Shown here in pieces: positions 25,636-33,980 of a DNA stretch of 64,000 nucleotides; position 1 is the first letter of the stretch, and every line of letters begins with the position of its first letter. Source of the stretch: JAHCIE01 sp034431435 (GTDB taxonomy: Bacteria; Chloroflexota; Anaerolineae; Epilineales; JAHCIE01); contig DAOUDG010000002.1 in assembly GCA_034431435.1 (NCBI GenBank), positions 1-64,000 on the forward strand, in the 5' to 3' direction. The notes under the pieces were generated by a model, which made no database searches, was not told the origin of the DNA, and was given only the letters and a program-made list of their open reading frames with translations. The position numbers and the translations under genes are program-made.

Positions 25636-27897
25636 TTGCTCACCCTGGATACCATTCATCACGGCGATTGTCGCGAGGTGTTGGCGGCGCTGCCTGAAAA
25701 GAGCGTCGACCTCATCTTCGCCGACCCACCCTACAATCTCCAGCTCCAGGGCGACCTGTGGCGGCCCAATATGACCCGCGTCGACGCCGTCGATGACGAG
25801 TGGGACCAGTTCGCCGATTTCGCCGCCTACGACCAGTTCACCCGCGAGTGGCTGACGGCCTGCCGCCGCGTCCTCAAGGACAACGGCACGTTGTGGGTCA
25901 TCGGCTCCTACCACAACATCTACCGCGTCGGTAGCATCCTGCAAGACCTGGGCTATTGGCTCTTGAATGATGTCGTATGGATCAAGTGCCTGGCGGGTGA
26001 TACTGAGCTTTTTGCCAGGATCAATGGCCGCCCGATCGTCTCGCCCCTCAAGGACCTTGTGCGCATCGACCTCGAACGCAATACAGTTGAGCTACCATCG
26101 CATGACGATGCGGGCGTAAGTACCTGGGTGCAGCTGACAGGCTCACGACAAAGCGGCAAGGAACGAGGCATTCGGTTGGAGCTAGACGACGGCACTTTCG
26201 TCAACTGTACAGCCGAGCATCGCTTTCCCGTAGCGCGTCATGGCTGCATTGATTTGGTAGCTGCTTCGGAGTTGACTGTAGATGATACCCTGCTGAAGCT
26301 GGCTCGTTTCGACCTACCGCCCGTCATCGAAAGCACGGGCGTCGATGAGGAGGTTGGCGAGTTCATTGGCTGGTATCTGGCGGAAGGCTCACTCTTGAGC
26401 GATGACAAAGGCGTGTCGCTCGCTATGGCAGCTGATGAGCAAGAGTACGCTGAGCATCTCATCCGATGCCTTCGGGAGCGTTTTGGGATTGTGGGGCGCA
26501 CCCACATCTACCACCAGCAGCTGCATCTCGCGTTTCCCGGACGTTTGGCGATTGCTCTGGTAGAGCGCTTTGTGCGTGGCAACGATGCTAAGTCGAAGCG
26601 GCTTGCTCGTGAGGCCTTCTATTTTGGCGAAGGCTTCCTCCGGGGAGTCCTAAGAGGATATCTACTCGGGGACGGTCACTGGGACAGCCAAGCAGGCCGA
26701 TGGCGCATAGGCCTGGCTAGAAATGCTGGCCTCATGACTGATTTGGGAGTCGCCTGTCGCGTCTTGGGATATCGGCTGCGCTTCTCTGAGTCCATCGTAC
26801 CCTATCAGCGAGGCCAGGCCGAGATTTTTCGCGGGGAGGTGCGGGAAAACACCGATGATCGCTGGACCTATGTGCCACTGGACGTGCTAGGGCTGCCGTC
26901 TCGGTCCCGCTTCGGGCCGGGCCAGAATCACTCGTTGCGCTCTCTCCGCCTGAACTACAAGCCAGTGACCCGAAAGAACCCAATCGCGACCATGCCACCG
27001 CTTGCACTTCAGATGCTGGCAGGCGATCTGCGTCCTGTAACCATTAGGAGCATCGGGGAGTCGAGCCTGCGTATGTTTTATGACGTCTCGGTCTCGGGCA
27101 ACCATGTATTCGCTCTAGCGAATGGGTTGCTTACTCACAATTCCAATCCCATGCCCAATTTTCGTGGCGTGCGCTTTACCAACGCCCACGAGACGCTGCT
27201 GTGGTGCAAGAAGTCGAAGGACCAGAAGAAGTACACCTTCAACTACCACGCCATGAAGGCCCTCAACGACGACAAGCAGATGCGCAGCGATTGGGAATTG
27301 CCGCTGTGCACGGGGGCCGAGCGGCTGCGGGTCAACGGCGAGAAGGCGCACACGACCCAGAAGCCGGAGGCTCTCCTCTACCGCGTCATCCTCGCCAGCA
27401 GCCACCCCGGCGACGTGGTTCTCGACCCCTTCTTTGGCACGGGCACGACGGGCGCGGTCGCCAAGAGACTGGGCCGCCACTACATCGGCATCGAGCGCGA
27501 GGCGCGCTACATCGAGGCCGCCCAGACGCGGCTGGATGCCATTCAGTCGGCGCCGATGGACGCCGAGATTCTCGGCAAGGTCGCCACGAAGCGCGACGCC
27601 CCCCGCCTGCCCTTCGCCGCGCTGCTGGAGAGCGGGCTGCTGCGGCCGGGCCAGAGCCTGTACCTGGATCGCCGCCGCGACGTGGCCGCCACCGTCCTGG
27701 CCGATGGCACGCTGCGAGCGACGGATGGCGCGCGCGGCTCGATTCACAGGCTCGGCGCGGCGCTGCGCGGCCTGCCCGCCTGCAACGGTTGGGAGCACTG
27801 GTTCTACGAGGACGAGGCGGGCGCGCTGCATCCTATCGATGACCTGCGCGAGCGGCTGCGGTCGGAGCGCGGAGGACAGGCGGTCGTCGTTCCGTAA
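25636..27897 (+). CDS. ccrM: CcrM-like N6-adenine DNA methyltransferase containing an intein
   Basis: The 753-residue precursor holds an intein at residues 118-502; the spliced enzyme would be 368 residues, close to Caulobacter CcrM (358). The N-extein has HHGDCREVL and the catalytic DPPY (residues 30-33), then WDQFADFAAYDQFTREWL and GSYHNIYRVGSILQDLGY. The C-extein continues with NPMPNFRGVRFTNAHETLLW, the SAM-binding DPFFGTGTTG (~597-606), and the CcrM-type C-terminal domain (PFAALLESGLLRPGQSLYLDRR). CcrM enzymes methylate GANTC; here specificity is inferred. The TTG at 25636 is chosen because it gives the family start LLTLDTIHHGDC and AGAAGG lies ~10 bases upstream. It has no restriction partner directly next to it. 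Confidence 0.93.
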   Translation: MLTLDTIHHGDCREVLAALPEKSVDLIFADPPYNLQLQGDLWRPNMTRVDAVDDEWDQFADFAAYDQFTREWLTACRRVLKDNGTLWVIGSYHNIYRVGSILQDLGYWLLNDVVWIKCLAGDTELFARINGRPIVSPLKDLVRIDLERNTVELPSHDDAGVSTWVQLTGSRQSGKERGIRLELDDGTFVNCTAEHRFPVARHGCIDLVAASELTVDDTLLKLARFDLPPVIESTGVDEEVGEFIGWYLAEGSLLSDDKGVSLAMAADEQEYAEHLIRCLRERFGIVGRTHIYHQQLHLAFPGRLAIALVERFVRGNDAKSKRLAREAFYFGEGFLRGVLRGYLLGDGHWDSQAGRWRIGLARNAGLMTDLGVACRVLGYRLRFSESIVPYQRGQAEIFRGEVRENTDDRWTYVPLDVLGLPSRSRFGPGQNHSLRSLRLNYKPVTRKNPIATMPPLALQMLAGDLRPVTIRSIGESSLRMFYDVSVSGNHVFALANGLLTHNSNPMPNFRGVRFTNAHETLLWCKKSKDQKKYTFNYHAMKALNDDKQMRSDWELPLCTGAERLRVNGEKAHTTQKPEALLYRVILASSHPGDVVLDPFFGTGTTGAVAKRLGRHYIGIEREARYIEAAQTRLDAIQSAPMDAEILGKVATKRDAPRLPFAALLESGLLRPGQSLYLDRRRDVAATVLADGTLRATDGARGSIHRLGAALRGLPACNGWEHWFYEDEAGALHPIDDLRERLRSERGGQAVVVP
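25987..27141 (+). mobile_element. in-frame intein with LAGLIDADG homing endonuclease motifs
   Basis: 385 codons from Cys1 (CLAGDTELF, block A) to the terminal HN (LLTHN, block G), followed by Ser+1 of the C-extein. Block B has the Thr/His pair in CTAEHRFPVA and block F is YDVSVSGNHVFALANG. The two DOD blocks are EFIGWYLAEGSLL and LRGYLLGDGHW, each retaining its acidic residue. All splice-junction residues (Cys1, block B His, penultimate His, Asn, Ser+1) are present, so self-splicing is expected. The insertion lies between Lys and Ser of the conserved KSNPMPNF region of the methyltransferase. Base composition is more AT-rich than the exteins. Confidence 0.93.
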
Positions 27898-27963
27898 CCC
27901 GGACCCCTTGAGAGTCGTTTTATCAGTAGACGTATCTGGTCCATCCACGGAGACAATCGCCCC

Positions 27964-28209
27964 ATGCTCTACCTGCTGGCTATCCTGATACCGCCGCTCG
28001 CTGTGCTGTTGTGCGGCAAGCCGCTGCAAGCTCTGTTCAATCTCGTTCTGACGCTTCTCCTCTGGATTCCCGGCATGCTCCATGCCCTGTTCGTTGTCCA
28101 CGGCCACTACGCTGACAAGCGGAACGAGCGGGCTATCAAGGCAATGGAGAAGGCCACCGCTGCCCAAACCCAGGCCCTGCTCGAAGCGCAGAAGCACGCC
28201 GACCAGTAA
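27964..28209 (+). CDS. YqaE/Pmp3 family membrane protein
   Basis: An 81-residue protein with two transmembrane helices (LLAILIPPLAVLLC and the second through TLLLWIPGMLHALFVV), the usual Pmp3/UPF0057 layout, followed by a charged C-terminal helix (KRNERAIKAMEKATAA) longer than in most family members. These proteins are linked to membrane potential and salt or cold stress. CGGAGA precedes the ATG by ~8 bases. Confidence 0.85.
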   Translation: MLYLLAILIPPLAVLLCGKPLQALFNLVLTLLLWIPGMLHALFVVHGHYADKRNERAIKAMEKATAAQTQALLEAQKHADQ

Positions 28210-28254
28210 TCCTGGCTACCCCCATGCTGGTGGCGACTCGGTGGGTCGTCCGCC

Positions 28255-28283
28255 TTGCCCCCGGCGCGTCCGGCGAGTAGAAT
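28255..28283 (+). promoter_or_regulatory. promoter of the 160-aa/YtxH-like gene pair
   Basis: TTGCCC (28255-28260), 17 bp, TAGAAT (28278-28283), 45 bp before the ATG at 28328. Confidence 0.6.
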
Positions 28284-28327
28284 AGAGACTACATTGGGTG
28301 GCAATGAGACTCAACGAGGTGGCTTCG

Positions 28328-28810
28328 ATGGATAATCGCGTGCTAGCAGGCGCTGCCGCCGTGGTAGCGGTCGGCGGGGCAGTGACCTACGTGGTAGTGC
28401 GTCGTCGTCGCGCGCAGCGTGTCGCAGGGCTGACGGAGCCGAGTGAGGCCACCCTGGCCGAGCAGGCCGCGCGGGATGCCGAGGCGGCCCAGACGAGCGC
28501 GGTCAAAGGGACCGTCGATACTCGCAGGCTCACGCGCCGCTCGCCTTCCTTTGGGATGATGCGCCCGACGGCGCTGGCCCTCGCGTCACAGGTTGCCCGC
28601 TTTGCCGAGAGCCACGAGACCGATGTGGTCGATCTCGTGACCCTTGTCCTGACCCGCGATCAGCCCCACCCGAATGCCAAAGACCCGACGGCGCGGCGGC
28701 AGGCGGAGGTCATCGTGAGTCAGACTCTCGCCGCCCTCAAGCTGCTGGCTGAGCGCGGGCAGTCGGAGCCGACGCCCGGCGATGCCACGGCTGGCGCCGC
28801 GCCTGCGTAG
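28328..28810 (+). CDS. hypothetical single-pass membrane protein
   Basis: A 160-residue protein. The ATG at 28328 follows GAGGTGG; an earlier in-frame GTG/ATG pair at 28298-28304 has no ribosome site. One N-terminal transmembrane helix (VLAGAAAVVAVGGAVTYVVV) followed by RRRRAQR makes the rest cytoplasmic by the positive-inside rule. A predicted helical domain follows (PTALALASQVARFAESHE, then AEVIVSQTLAALKLLAERG). The family is not recognised. It is followed after 13 bp by a YtxH-like gene, suggesting a joint envelope role. Confidence 0.75.
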   Translation: MDNRVLAGAAAVVAVGGAVTYVVVRRRRAQRVAGLTEPSEATLAEQAARDAEAAQTSAVKGTVDTRRLTRRSPSFGMMRPTALALASQVARFAESHETDVVDLVTLVLTRDQPHPNAKDPTARRQAEVIVSQTLAALKLLAERGQSEPTPGDATAGAAPA

Positions 28811-28822
28811 GAGATTCGACGC

Positions 28823-29029
28823 ATGGGTAACTTTCTTCGCTTCGTCGGCGGTCTCGCCCTCGGTTTCGCCGCCGGCGCTGGCATCGTCGCCTTTCTGACC
28901 CCCCACGCCGGGACCGAGGTCCAGGCCAACCTGCGCGCGCACGTCGACTCCGCCCTGGAAGAGGGGCGAGCCGCCTCAGCCAGTAAGCGCGCCGAGCTAG
29001 AGCAACAGGCAGGTATCCGCCCCACGTAG
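28823..29029 (+). CDS. YtxH-like small membrane protein
   Basis: A 68-residue protein with one glycine-rich transmembrane helix (FVGGLALGFAAGAGIVAFL), then TPHAGTEVQANLRAHVDSAL, the YtxH-type transition to an amphipathic helix. TAGGAG precedes the ATG. YtxH proteins are general-stress associated in Bacillus. A terminator follows. Confidence 0.75.
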   Translation: MGNFLRFVGGLALGFAAGAGIVAFLTPHAGTEVQANLRAHVDSALEEGRAASASKRAELEQQAGIRPT

Positions 29030-29051
29030 TCGTCCCCGTTTCCAGGCTTGC

Positions 29052-29081
29052 AAGCGGCGGACGACAGGTCCGCCGCTTTTT
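29052..29081 (+). terminator. Rho-independent terminator
   Basis: The stem AAGCGGCGGAC (29052-29062), loop GACAG and GTCCGCCGCTT (29068-29078) run into TTTTT (29077-29081). It ends the transcript with the YtxH-like gene and insulates the sigma-factor promoter. Confidence 0.9.
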
Positions 29082-29103
29082 GCGGTTTGTTCTGCCAGTA
29101 TGC

Positions 29104-29109
29104 TATAAT
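29104..29109 (+). promoter_or_regulatory. -10 element of the sigma-factor gene
   Basis: A perfect TATAAT lies 28 bp before the ATG at 29138, preceded by TGC. No -35 with the right spacing is visible, so activation or an extended element may be involved. Confidence 0.55.
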
Positions 29110-29137
29110 CCTCGACGCTCTGTGTCACGAGGCGAGC

Positions 29138-29806
29138 ATGACCACCGTACCGACGCGCACGAACGAAGAGTGGCTGGCGGCGCTTCAGACGACCGGCCCC
29201 GAGCAGACCCAGGCTCTCGAAGAGCTGCGGGACTACCTGTTGCGGGCCGTGTACGTCTATCTGTCGCGCCACCGCAGCGACCTGACACACTTCGACCGTG
29301 ACGAGATTCAGCAACTGGCTGAGGACTGGGCGCAGGAAGCCCTGCTCACCATTCTCGCCAAGCTGGACACCTTTCGCGGCGACAGTCGCTTCACGACGTG
29401 GGCCTACCGCGTGGTCATCAACCTGGCCGCCAGCGAGTTGCGCCGCCGCCGCTGGGCCAACCTGTCGCTGGAGGGGCTGACCGAAAGCGACGACGACGAG
29501 GACGGCATGTCCTTTGAGTTCGCCCAGGAGGACGGCAGCGTCAACCCCGAAGCGGCCCTCCAGCAACGCCACGTCTGGGAAACCCTGCGCCACATCATCG
29601 ACCAGGACCTGACGGAGCGCCAGCGATCGGTGCTGGTCGGCTCCCTGGTCGAGGGCAAGCCGGTCGAAGCCCTGGCCGAGCAGCTCAATACCAACCCCAA
29701 CAACATCTACAAGATCATGCACGACGCCCGCAAGAAGCTCAAGCAGCGTCTGGCAGATTACAACCTGAACGAGGAGAGCGTTCTTCAGGTGTTTGCCGGT
29801 GTGTGA
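29138..29806 (+). CDS. RNA polymerase sigma factor, sigma-70 family (ECF-like)
   Basis: A 222-residue factor with region 2 (IQQLAEDWAQEALLTILAKL, then FRGDSRFTTWAYRVVINLAA) and region 4 (DLTERQRSVLVGSLVEGKPV, AEQLNTNPNNIYKIMHDARK). An acidic spacer (ESDDDEDGMSFEFAQEDGS) lies between them. The ATG at 29138 follows GAGGCGAG. A 90-residue protein with a ZAS-type zinc motif is encoded 131 bp downstream and may be its anti-sigma factor. Confidence 0.92.
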   Translation: MTTVPTRTNEEWLAALQTTGPEQTQALEELRDYLLRAVYVYLSRHRSDLTHFDRDEIQQLAEDWAQEALLTILAKLDTFRGDSRFTTWAYRVVINLAASELRRRRWANLSLEGLTESDDDEDGMSFEFAQEDGSVNPEAALQQRHVWETLRHIIDQDLTERQRSVLVGSLVEGKPVEALAEQLNTNPNNIYKIMHDARKKLKQRLADYNLNEESVLQVFAGV

Positions 29807-29937
29807 GGCGGTCCATCAGGGGCCGCCTCACGCTTTGCTGGAATGTGGCGCGGGGCGGGCCGCCGCCGGGGGCAAGTAAGAAGCCTCGCGGGGGGCGCAT
29901 CATACGGGTGACGCTCGTTGGGGGATACAGGCGACTT

Positions 29938-30210
29938 ATGGATTCAACTCAAGCAAGCCAATGGCTGGTGCGCATCTTCGCCACCCAGGAACTTGAGATA
30001 GACTGCCCCACCTCTGCTGACTCTCTACCCCAGTTTGTCGATCTCATCGTGCGCGGCCTCGACGCCTCGCGGCTTCTGCCCCGGGTGTGGCTGCATATCC
30101 AGCAGTGCCCCAACTGTTGCGACCTCTTCGAGTGTCTCCAGGATGTCGTTATCCTTGCGGACCGCGCCGACCTGCCCCGCCCCGACTTCAGCGCCTTGTT
30201 CAGGGACTAG
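29938..30210 (+). CDS. putative ZAS-type anti-sigma factor
   Basis: A 90-residue protein with HIQQCPNC (His-x3-Cys-x2-Cys), the arrangement seen in zinc anti-sigma proteins such as RsrA and ChrR. No transmembrane helix follows, so it would be cytosolic. Its position after a sigma-factor gene supports the call. The ATG at 29938 has only a weak ribosome site (ACAGGCG); an in-frame GTG lies ~30 bases upstream. Confidence 0.65.
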   Translation: MDSTQASQWLVRIFATQELEIDCPTSADSLPQFVDLIVRGLDASRLLPRVWLHIQQCPNCCDLFECLQDVVILADRADLPRPDFSALFRD

Positions 30211-30270
30211 CGGCCGCTATCAGCCATTCGGCGCCCGCAACAATCATCCCTACGACCGACCCCGTAAGCC

Positions 30271-30299
30271 TCGACAACGGCGCGGCGGTCGGTTATACT
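30271..30299 (+). promoter_or_regulatory. promoter of uvrB
   Basis: TCGACA (30271-30276), 17 bp, TATACT (30294-30299). The start codon is 65 bp downstream with GAAGGGAGA as ribosome site. No LexA-type palindrome was recognised in this region. Confidence 0.7.
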
Positions 30300-30363
30300 A
30301 TTCTATGCGAACAACCGTTTTCTCTCGCAAACCCCGCCCGACGGTAGCCCGAAGGGAGACCCG

Positions 30364-32391
30364 ATGCCCCGTTTTCAGCTTGTGTCCGACTTCCAACCCA
30401 CCGGCGACCAGCCGACGGCTATCGAGAAGCTCGTCGACGGCCTCAACCACGGCCTGAAGCACCAGACGCTGCTGGGCGCGACGGGAACCGGAAAGACCTA
30501 CGTCATGGCCGAAATCGTCGAGCGCGTCCAGCGCCCGACCCTGGTCATGGCCCACAACAAGACCCTGGCCGCCCAGCTGTACGCCGAGTTCAAGGAGTTC
30601 TTCCCCAAGAACGCCGTCGAGTATTTCGTCTCCTACTACGACTACTATCAGCCGGAAGCCTACGTCCCCCGCCACGACCTGTACATCGAGAAGGACGCCG
30701 AGATCAACGACGAGATCGAGCGGCTGCGCCTGGCGGCCACGTCGTCGCTGCTCAGCCGCCCCGACGTCCTCATCGTCGCCTCGGTGTCGGCCATCTACGG
30801 TCTCGGCTCGCCGGAGGACTACGGCGCGACGGTCGTCAAGCTGCGGCGCGGCGAGACGCGCCACCGCGATAAGCTGCTACGTCACCTGGTGTCCATCCAC
30901 TACGACCGCAACGACTACGAGCTGCGGCGCGGCCGTTTCCGCGTGCGCGGCGATACGGTCGAGGTCCAGCCCGCCTACGGCGACACGGCCTATCGTATCG
31001 AGTTCTTCGGCGACGAGATCGAGCGCATCACCGAGGTCGACCCACTGACGGGCGAGATTCTCCTTCAGCACACGGCGGTGGACATCTACCCGGCCAAGCA
31101 CTTTATCACGCCGGCCGAGAAACTCCAGGTCGCCGTCACCGACATCGAGAATGAGCTGACCGAGCGCGTCGCCGAGTTGCAGCGCGCCGACAAGCTCCTG
31201 GAAGCCCAGCGCATCCAGCAGCGCACCCGCTACGACCTGGAGATGCTGCGCGAGGTAGGCTACTGCTCCGGCATCGAGAACTACTCGCGCCACCTGGCCC
31301 GCCGCCAGGCGGGCGACCCGCCGTGGACGCTGCTGGACTACTTCCCCGACGACTTCCTGCTGTTCATCGACGAGTCCCACATGTCCCTGCCCCAGATTCG
31401 GGGTATGTATCACGGCGACCGCTCACGCAAGGAAACGCTGGTCGACTACGGCTTCCGCCTGCCGTCGGCTCTGGACAACCGCCCGCTGACCTTCGAGGAG
31501 TTCGAGCAGCACGTCCACCAGGTCGTCTACGTCTCGGCGACCCCCGGCCCTTACGAGATGCAACACAGCCGGCCACCGGAGGGCCAGGTGGTCGAGCAGA
31601 TCATCCGTCCGACCGGCCTCATCGACCCGCAGGTGACCATCAAGCCCACTAAAGGCCAGATCGACGACCTGCTGGGCGAGATTCGTCGCCGCATCGAGAA
31701 GAGCGAGCGCGTCCTGGTCACGACCCTGACCAAGCGCATGGCCGAGGACCTGGCCGACTACCTGGCCGAGTCGGGTATCAAGGTCCACTACCTGCACTCC
31801 GAGATTCAGACCCTGGAGCGCATCGAGATTCTGCGCGACCTGCGCCAGGGCACTTACGATGTAGTCGTTGGCATCAACCTGCTGCGCGAGGGCCTCGACC
31901 TGCCGGAGGTGTCGTTGGTCGCCATCCTCGACGCCGACAAGGAGGGCTTCCTGCGCTCCGAGCAGGCTCTCATCCAGACCATTGGCCGCGCCGCTCGCCA
32001 CGTCAACGGCACGGTCATCATGTACGCCGACAATGTGACCGACTCGATGCGCCGCGCCATCGACGAGACCAACCGCCGCCGTGGCGTCCAGGAGGCGTAC
32101 AACACCGTCCACGGCATCGAGCCGAAGTCCATCATCAAGGCCGTGCGCGACCAGATCGAGCGGACCAAGCAGGTGGCCGAGGAGCAGGCCCCCTACAAGG
32201 TGGCGGGCGACATGGCCCCCGTCGAGCTGGCGAAGCTCATCAAGGAGCTGGAGAAGCAGATGAAGGCCGCCGCCGCCGAGCTAGAGTTCGAGAAGGCCGC
32301 CGTCCTGCGCGACCAGATCGGCGACCTGCGCAAGGCGTTACAGGACGCCGACAAGCGCCCCGAGTGGGAAAAGCTCCGCGACCCACGGTAA
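30364..32391 (+). CDS. uvrB: excinuclease ABC subunit B
   Basis: A 675-residue nucleotide-excision-repair helicase-like subunit that verifies damage and loads UvrC. Walker A is GATGTGKTYVMAE (~residue 39); the damage-probing beta-hairpin region is SYYDYYQPEAYVPRHDLYIE. IDESHMSLPQIRGMYHGD is the motif II region, INLLREGLDLPEVSLVAILD and QTIGRAARH are helicase motifs V-VI, and the C-terminal UVR domain is ELEFEKAAVLRDQIGDLRKA. Full length and intact. A 178-residue antisense frame is a shadow. Confidence 0.98.
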   Translation: MPRFQLVSDFQPTGDQPTAIEKLVDGLNHGLKHQTLLGATGTGKTYVMAEIVERVQRPTLVMAHNKTLAAQLYAEFKEFFPKNAVEYFVSYYDYYQPEAYVPRHDLYIEKDAEINDEIERLRLAATSSLLSRPDVLIVASVSAIYGLGSPEDYGATVVKLRRGETRHRDKLLRHLVSIHYDRNDYELRRGRFRVRGDTVEVQPAYGDTAYRIEFFGDEIERITEVDPLTGEILLQHTAVDIYPAKHFITPAEKLQVAVTDIENELTERVAELQRADKLLEAQRIQQRTRYDLEMLREVGYCSGIENYSRHLARRQAGDPPWTLLDYFPDDFLLFIDESHMSLPQIRGMYHGDRSRKETLVDYGFRLPSALDNRPLTFEEFEQHVHQVVYVSATPGPYEMQHSRPPEGQVVEQIIRPTGLIDPQVTIKPTKGQIDDLLGEIRRRIEKSERVLVTTLTKRMAEDLADYLAESGIKVHYLHSEIQTLERIEILRDLRQGTYDVVVGINLLREGLDLPEVSLVAILDADKEGFLRSEQALIQTIGRAARHVNGTVIMYADNVTDSMRRAIDETNRRRGVQEAYNTVHGIEPKSIIKAVRDQIERTKQVAEEQAPYKVAGDMAPVELAKLIKELEKQMKAAAAELEFEKAAVLRDQIGDLRKALQDADKRPEWEKLRDPR

Positions 32392-32450
32392 GTGCGGCCA
32401 GCGCCCCAGGGGGCCGGGCATGGGCGTGTGGATTGTCCTGCCCGCGTTGC

Positions 32451-33902
32451 TCAATCAGCCATGAGCGCTTCCGCCGCGAGGATGCCCGACGTGGCCGCCC
32501 GCGCCACGCTGTAGCCGGGATAGGTGGTCTGCCCGGCCTGGTACAGGCCGCGGATGGGCGTGCGCTGCGGGAAGTGCTTCCACGGCGCAACCTGCGGCGA
32601 CAGCCCGTACACCGCCCCGCGATACAGGTTCAGGTCGTTCCTGAACTCCTTCGGGCTGACGACGCGCTGGGCGGCGATATCCAGGTGGTGAATGCGCGAC
32701 AGGGCTTCCACCGCTCTTGCGAGAATGACTGCCTTTCGCTCGTCGCTCCATGCCTCAATGGGAACATCGCGCCGCACCGGCGGGTACATCTCGATCACAC
32801 TGCCGCCCGCCGGCGCGAGGTCGGGAAGCGTCACCGTCGGCGCGTCGTACACCAGCCATTTCACGCCGTCGTCGCAGGGAGTGAACACGTCGCCCTGGTT
32901 TTCCATGAGCGGCAGAAAACAGTGCGAGTGGCTGGGGGCGGCTAGCCTGTTCCGCAAGCCGAGTTGCACCGAAAACGCGCTGTGCGACAGATGCGCCTCC
33001 TGCGCCATGCGCTTCAATTTGCGCGGCGCGGCGCCGTCGTCGAGCAGGGCGCCGAAGGTCAGCATCCCGCTGACGGTCGAGAGAATCGCGTCCACTTCGA
33101 CCAGTCCCAGACCGTCCACTTCCAATCCGCGCGCGCGCCCTTCGCGGACGACAATCTTTTTCACTCGCGTGTTCAAATGGATTTCGCCGCCGTGGGCGAG
33201 CATGGCGCGGCTGAGCGCTTCGGGTACTTTGCCCATGCCGCCTTCGGGCAGGTGAAAGCCGTCGCTGAAAAGAGTGACCAGGCCCAACACCGAGATCGTT
33301 GGCTGTTTTTCGGGCGGCAGCCCCGTGTACAGTAGCACGCCCGACATTGCGGCGCGCACCGAGTCGTCGCTGAAGAGCCGCTTCAATTCGTCCGCCACCG
33401 TCCCGCCGAACTTGGGCAAGTGCCGCCAGCCCTTGGCGAGGATGCGCGCAAACGAAAGCGGGTGGACGAGAATATCTTCCGTGAGCAGGCGCAGGGCCGG
33501 CTCCCAGCGTTTCATCATGTGATTCAATTCTTTGTTCAGGACGGCTTCGTTCACCGCCCCGTTGCCTTTTTCCACAGTCACGCGCAAGCCGTCGCCAAAC
33601 GTGACCCTGTCGCCGTTGGGCAGGACCGTCGTTTGCGGCGCGGTGATTCGCCGCAGCGGCAAGACGGAGGGGCGATCCAGCCCGACCCTGGCAAAGACGT
33701 GATCGAGCATGTTGGGCAGGGCGAGGTACAGCGCGCCGTCGTTGAAGGTGTACCCGCCGATGTTGGTTGTTGAGCAGCAGCCGCCGATCTTTGGGTTCGC
33801 CTCAAAGAGTCTGACCTTGATTCCCATGCGCGCGAGCAAGCCGCCCGCCGCCAGGCCCGACACACCGCCGCCGATAATGCCCACCGATTGGATGGATGTC
33901 AC
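32451..33902 (-). CDS. phytoene desaturase-like FAD oxidoreductase (CrtI family)
   Basis: A 483-residue flavoprotein. The N-terminal dinucleotide-binding motif is GIIGGGVSGLAAGGLLARMG with a following FEANPKIGGCC, and the C-terminal FAD motif is GLYQAGQTTYPGYSVARAAT. The family includes carotenoid desaturases, isomerases and related retinol saturases; the exact reaction cannot be told, and no other carotenoid gene is nearby. Start GTG at 33902 with AAGGAGG on the minus strand. Converges on uvrB with a 59-bp gap. Confidence 0.9.
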   Translation of the reverse strand: MTSIQSVGIIGGGVSGLAAGGLLARMGIKVRLFEANPKIGGCCSTTNIGGYTFNDGALYLALPNMLDHVFARVGLDRPSVLPLRRITAPQTTVLPNGDRVTFGDGLRVTVEKGNGAVNEAVLNKELNHMMKRWEPALRLLTEDILVHPLSFARILAKGWRHLPKFGGTVADELKRLFSDDSVRAAMSGVLLYTGLPPEKQPTISVLGLVTLFSDGFHLPEGGMGKVPEALSRAMLAHGGEIHLNTRVKKIVVREGRARGLEVDGLGLVEVDAILSTVSGMLTFGALLDDGAAPRKLKRMAQEAHLSHSAFSVQLGLRNRLAAPSHSHCFLPLMENQGDVFTPCDDGVKWLVYDAPTVTLPDLAPAGGSVIEMYPPVRRDVPIEAWSDERKAVILARAVEALSRIHHLDIAAQRVVSPKEFRNDLNLYRGAVYGLSPQVAPWKHFPQRTPIRGLYQAGQTTYPGYSVARAATSGILAAEALMAD

Positions 33903-33980
33903 GAAATCCTCCTTGTTTGGTCACGAATGATCTCCCCGTGGGTGGGCATGGGGCATCCGGCGTGGTCAACCCGCGCCCCG

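Noticed and set aside
25636..27897. Reading the methyltransferase as two genes broken by an insertion
   Set aside because: The inserted segment stays in frame at both ends and has complete intein splice motifs.
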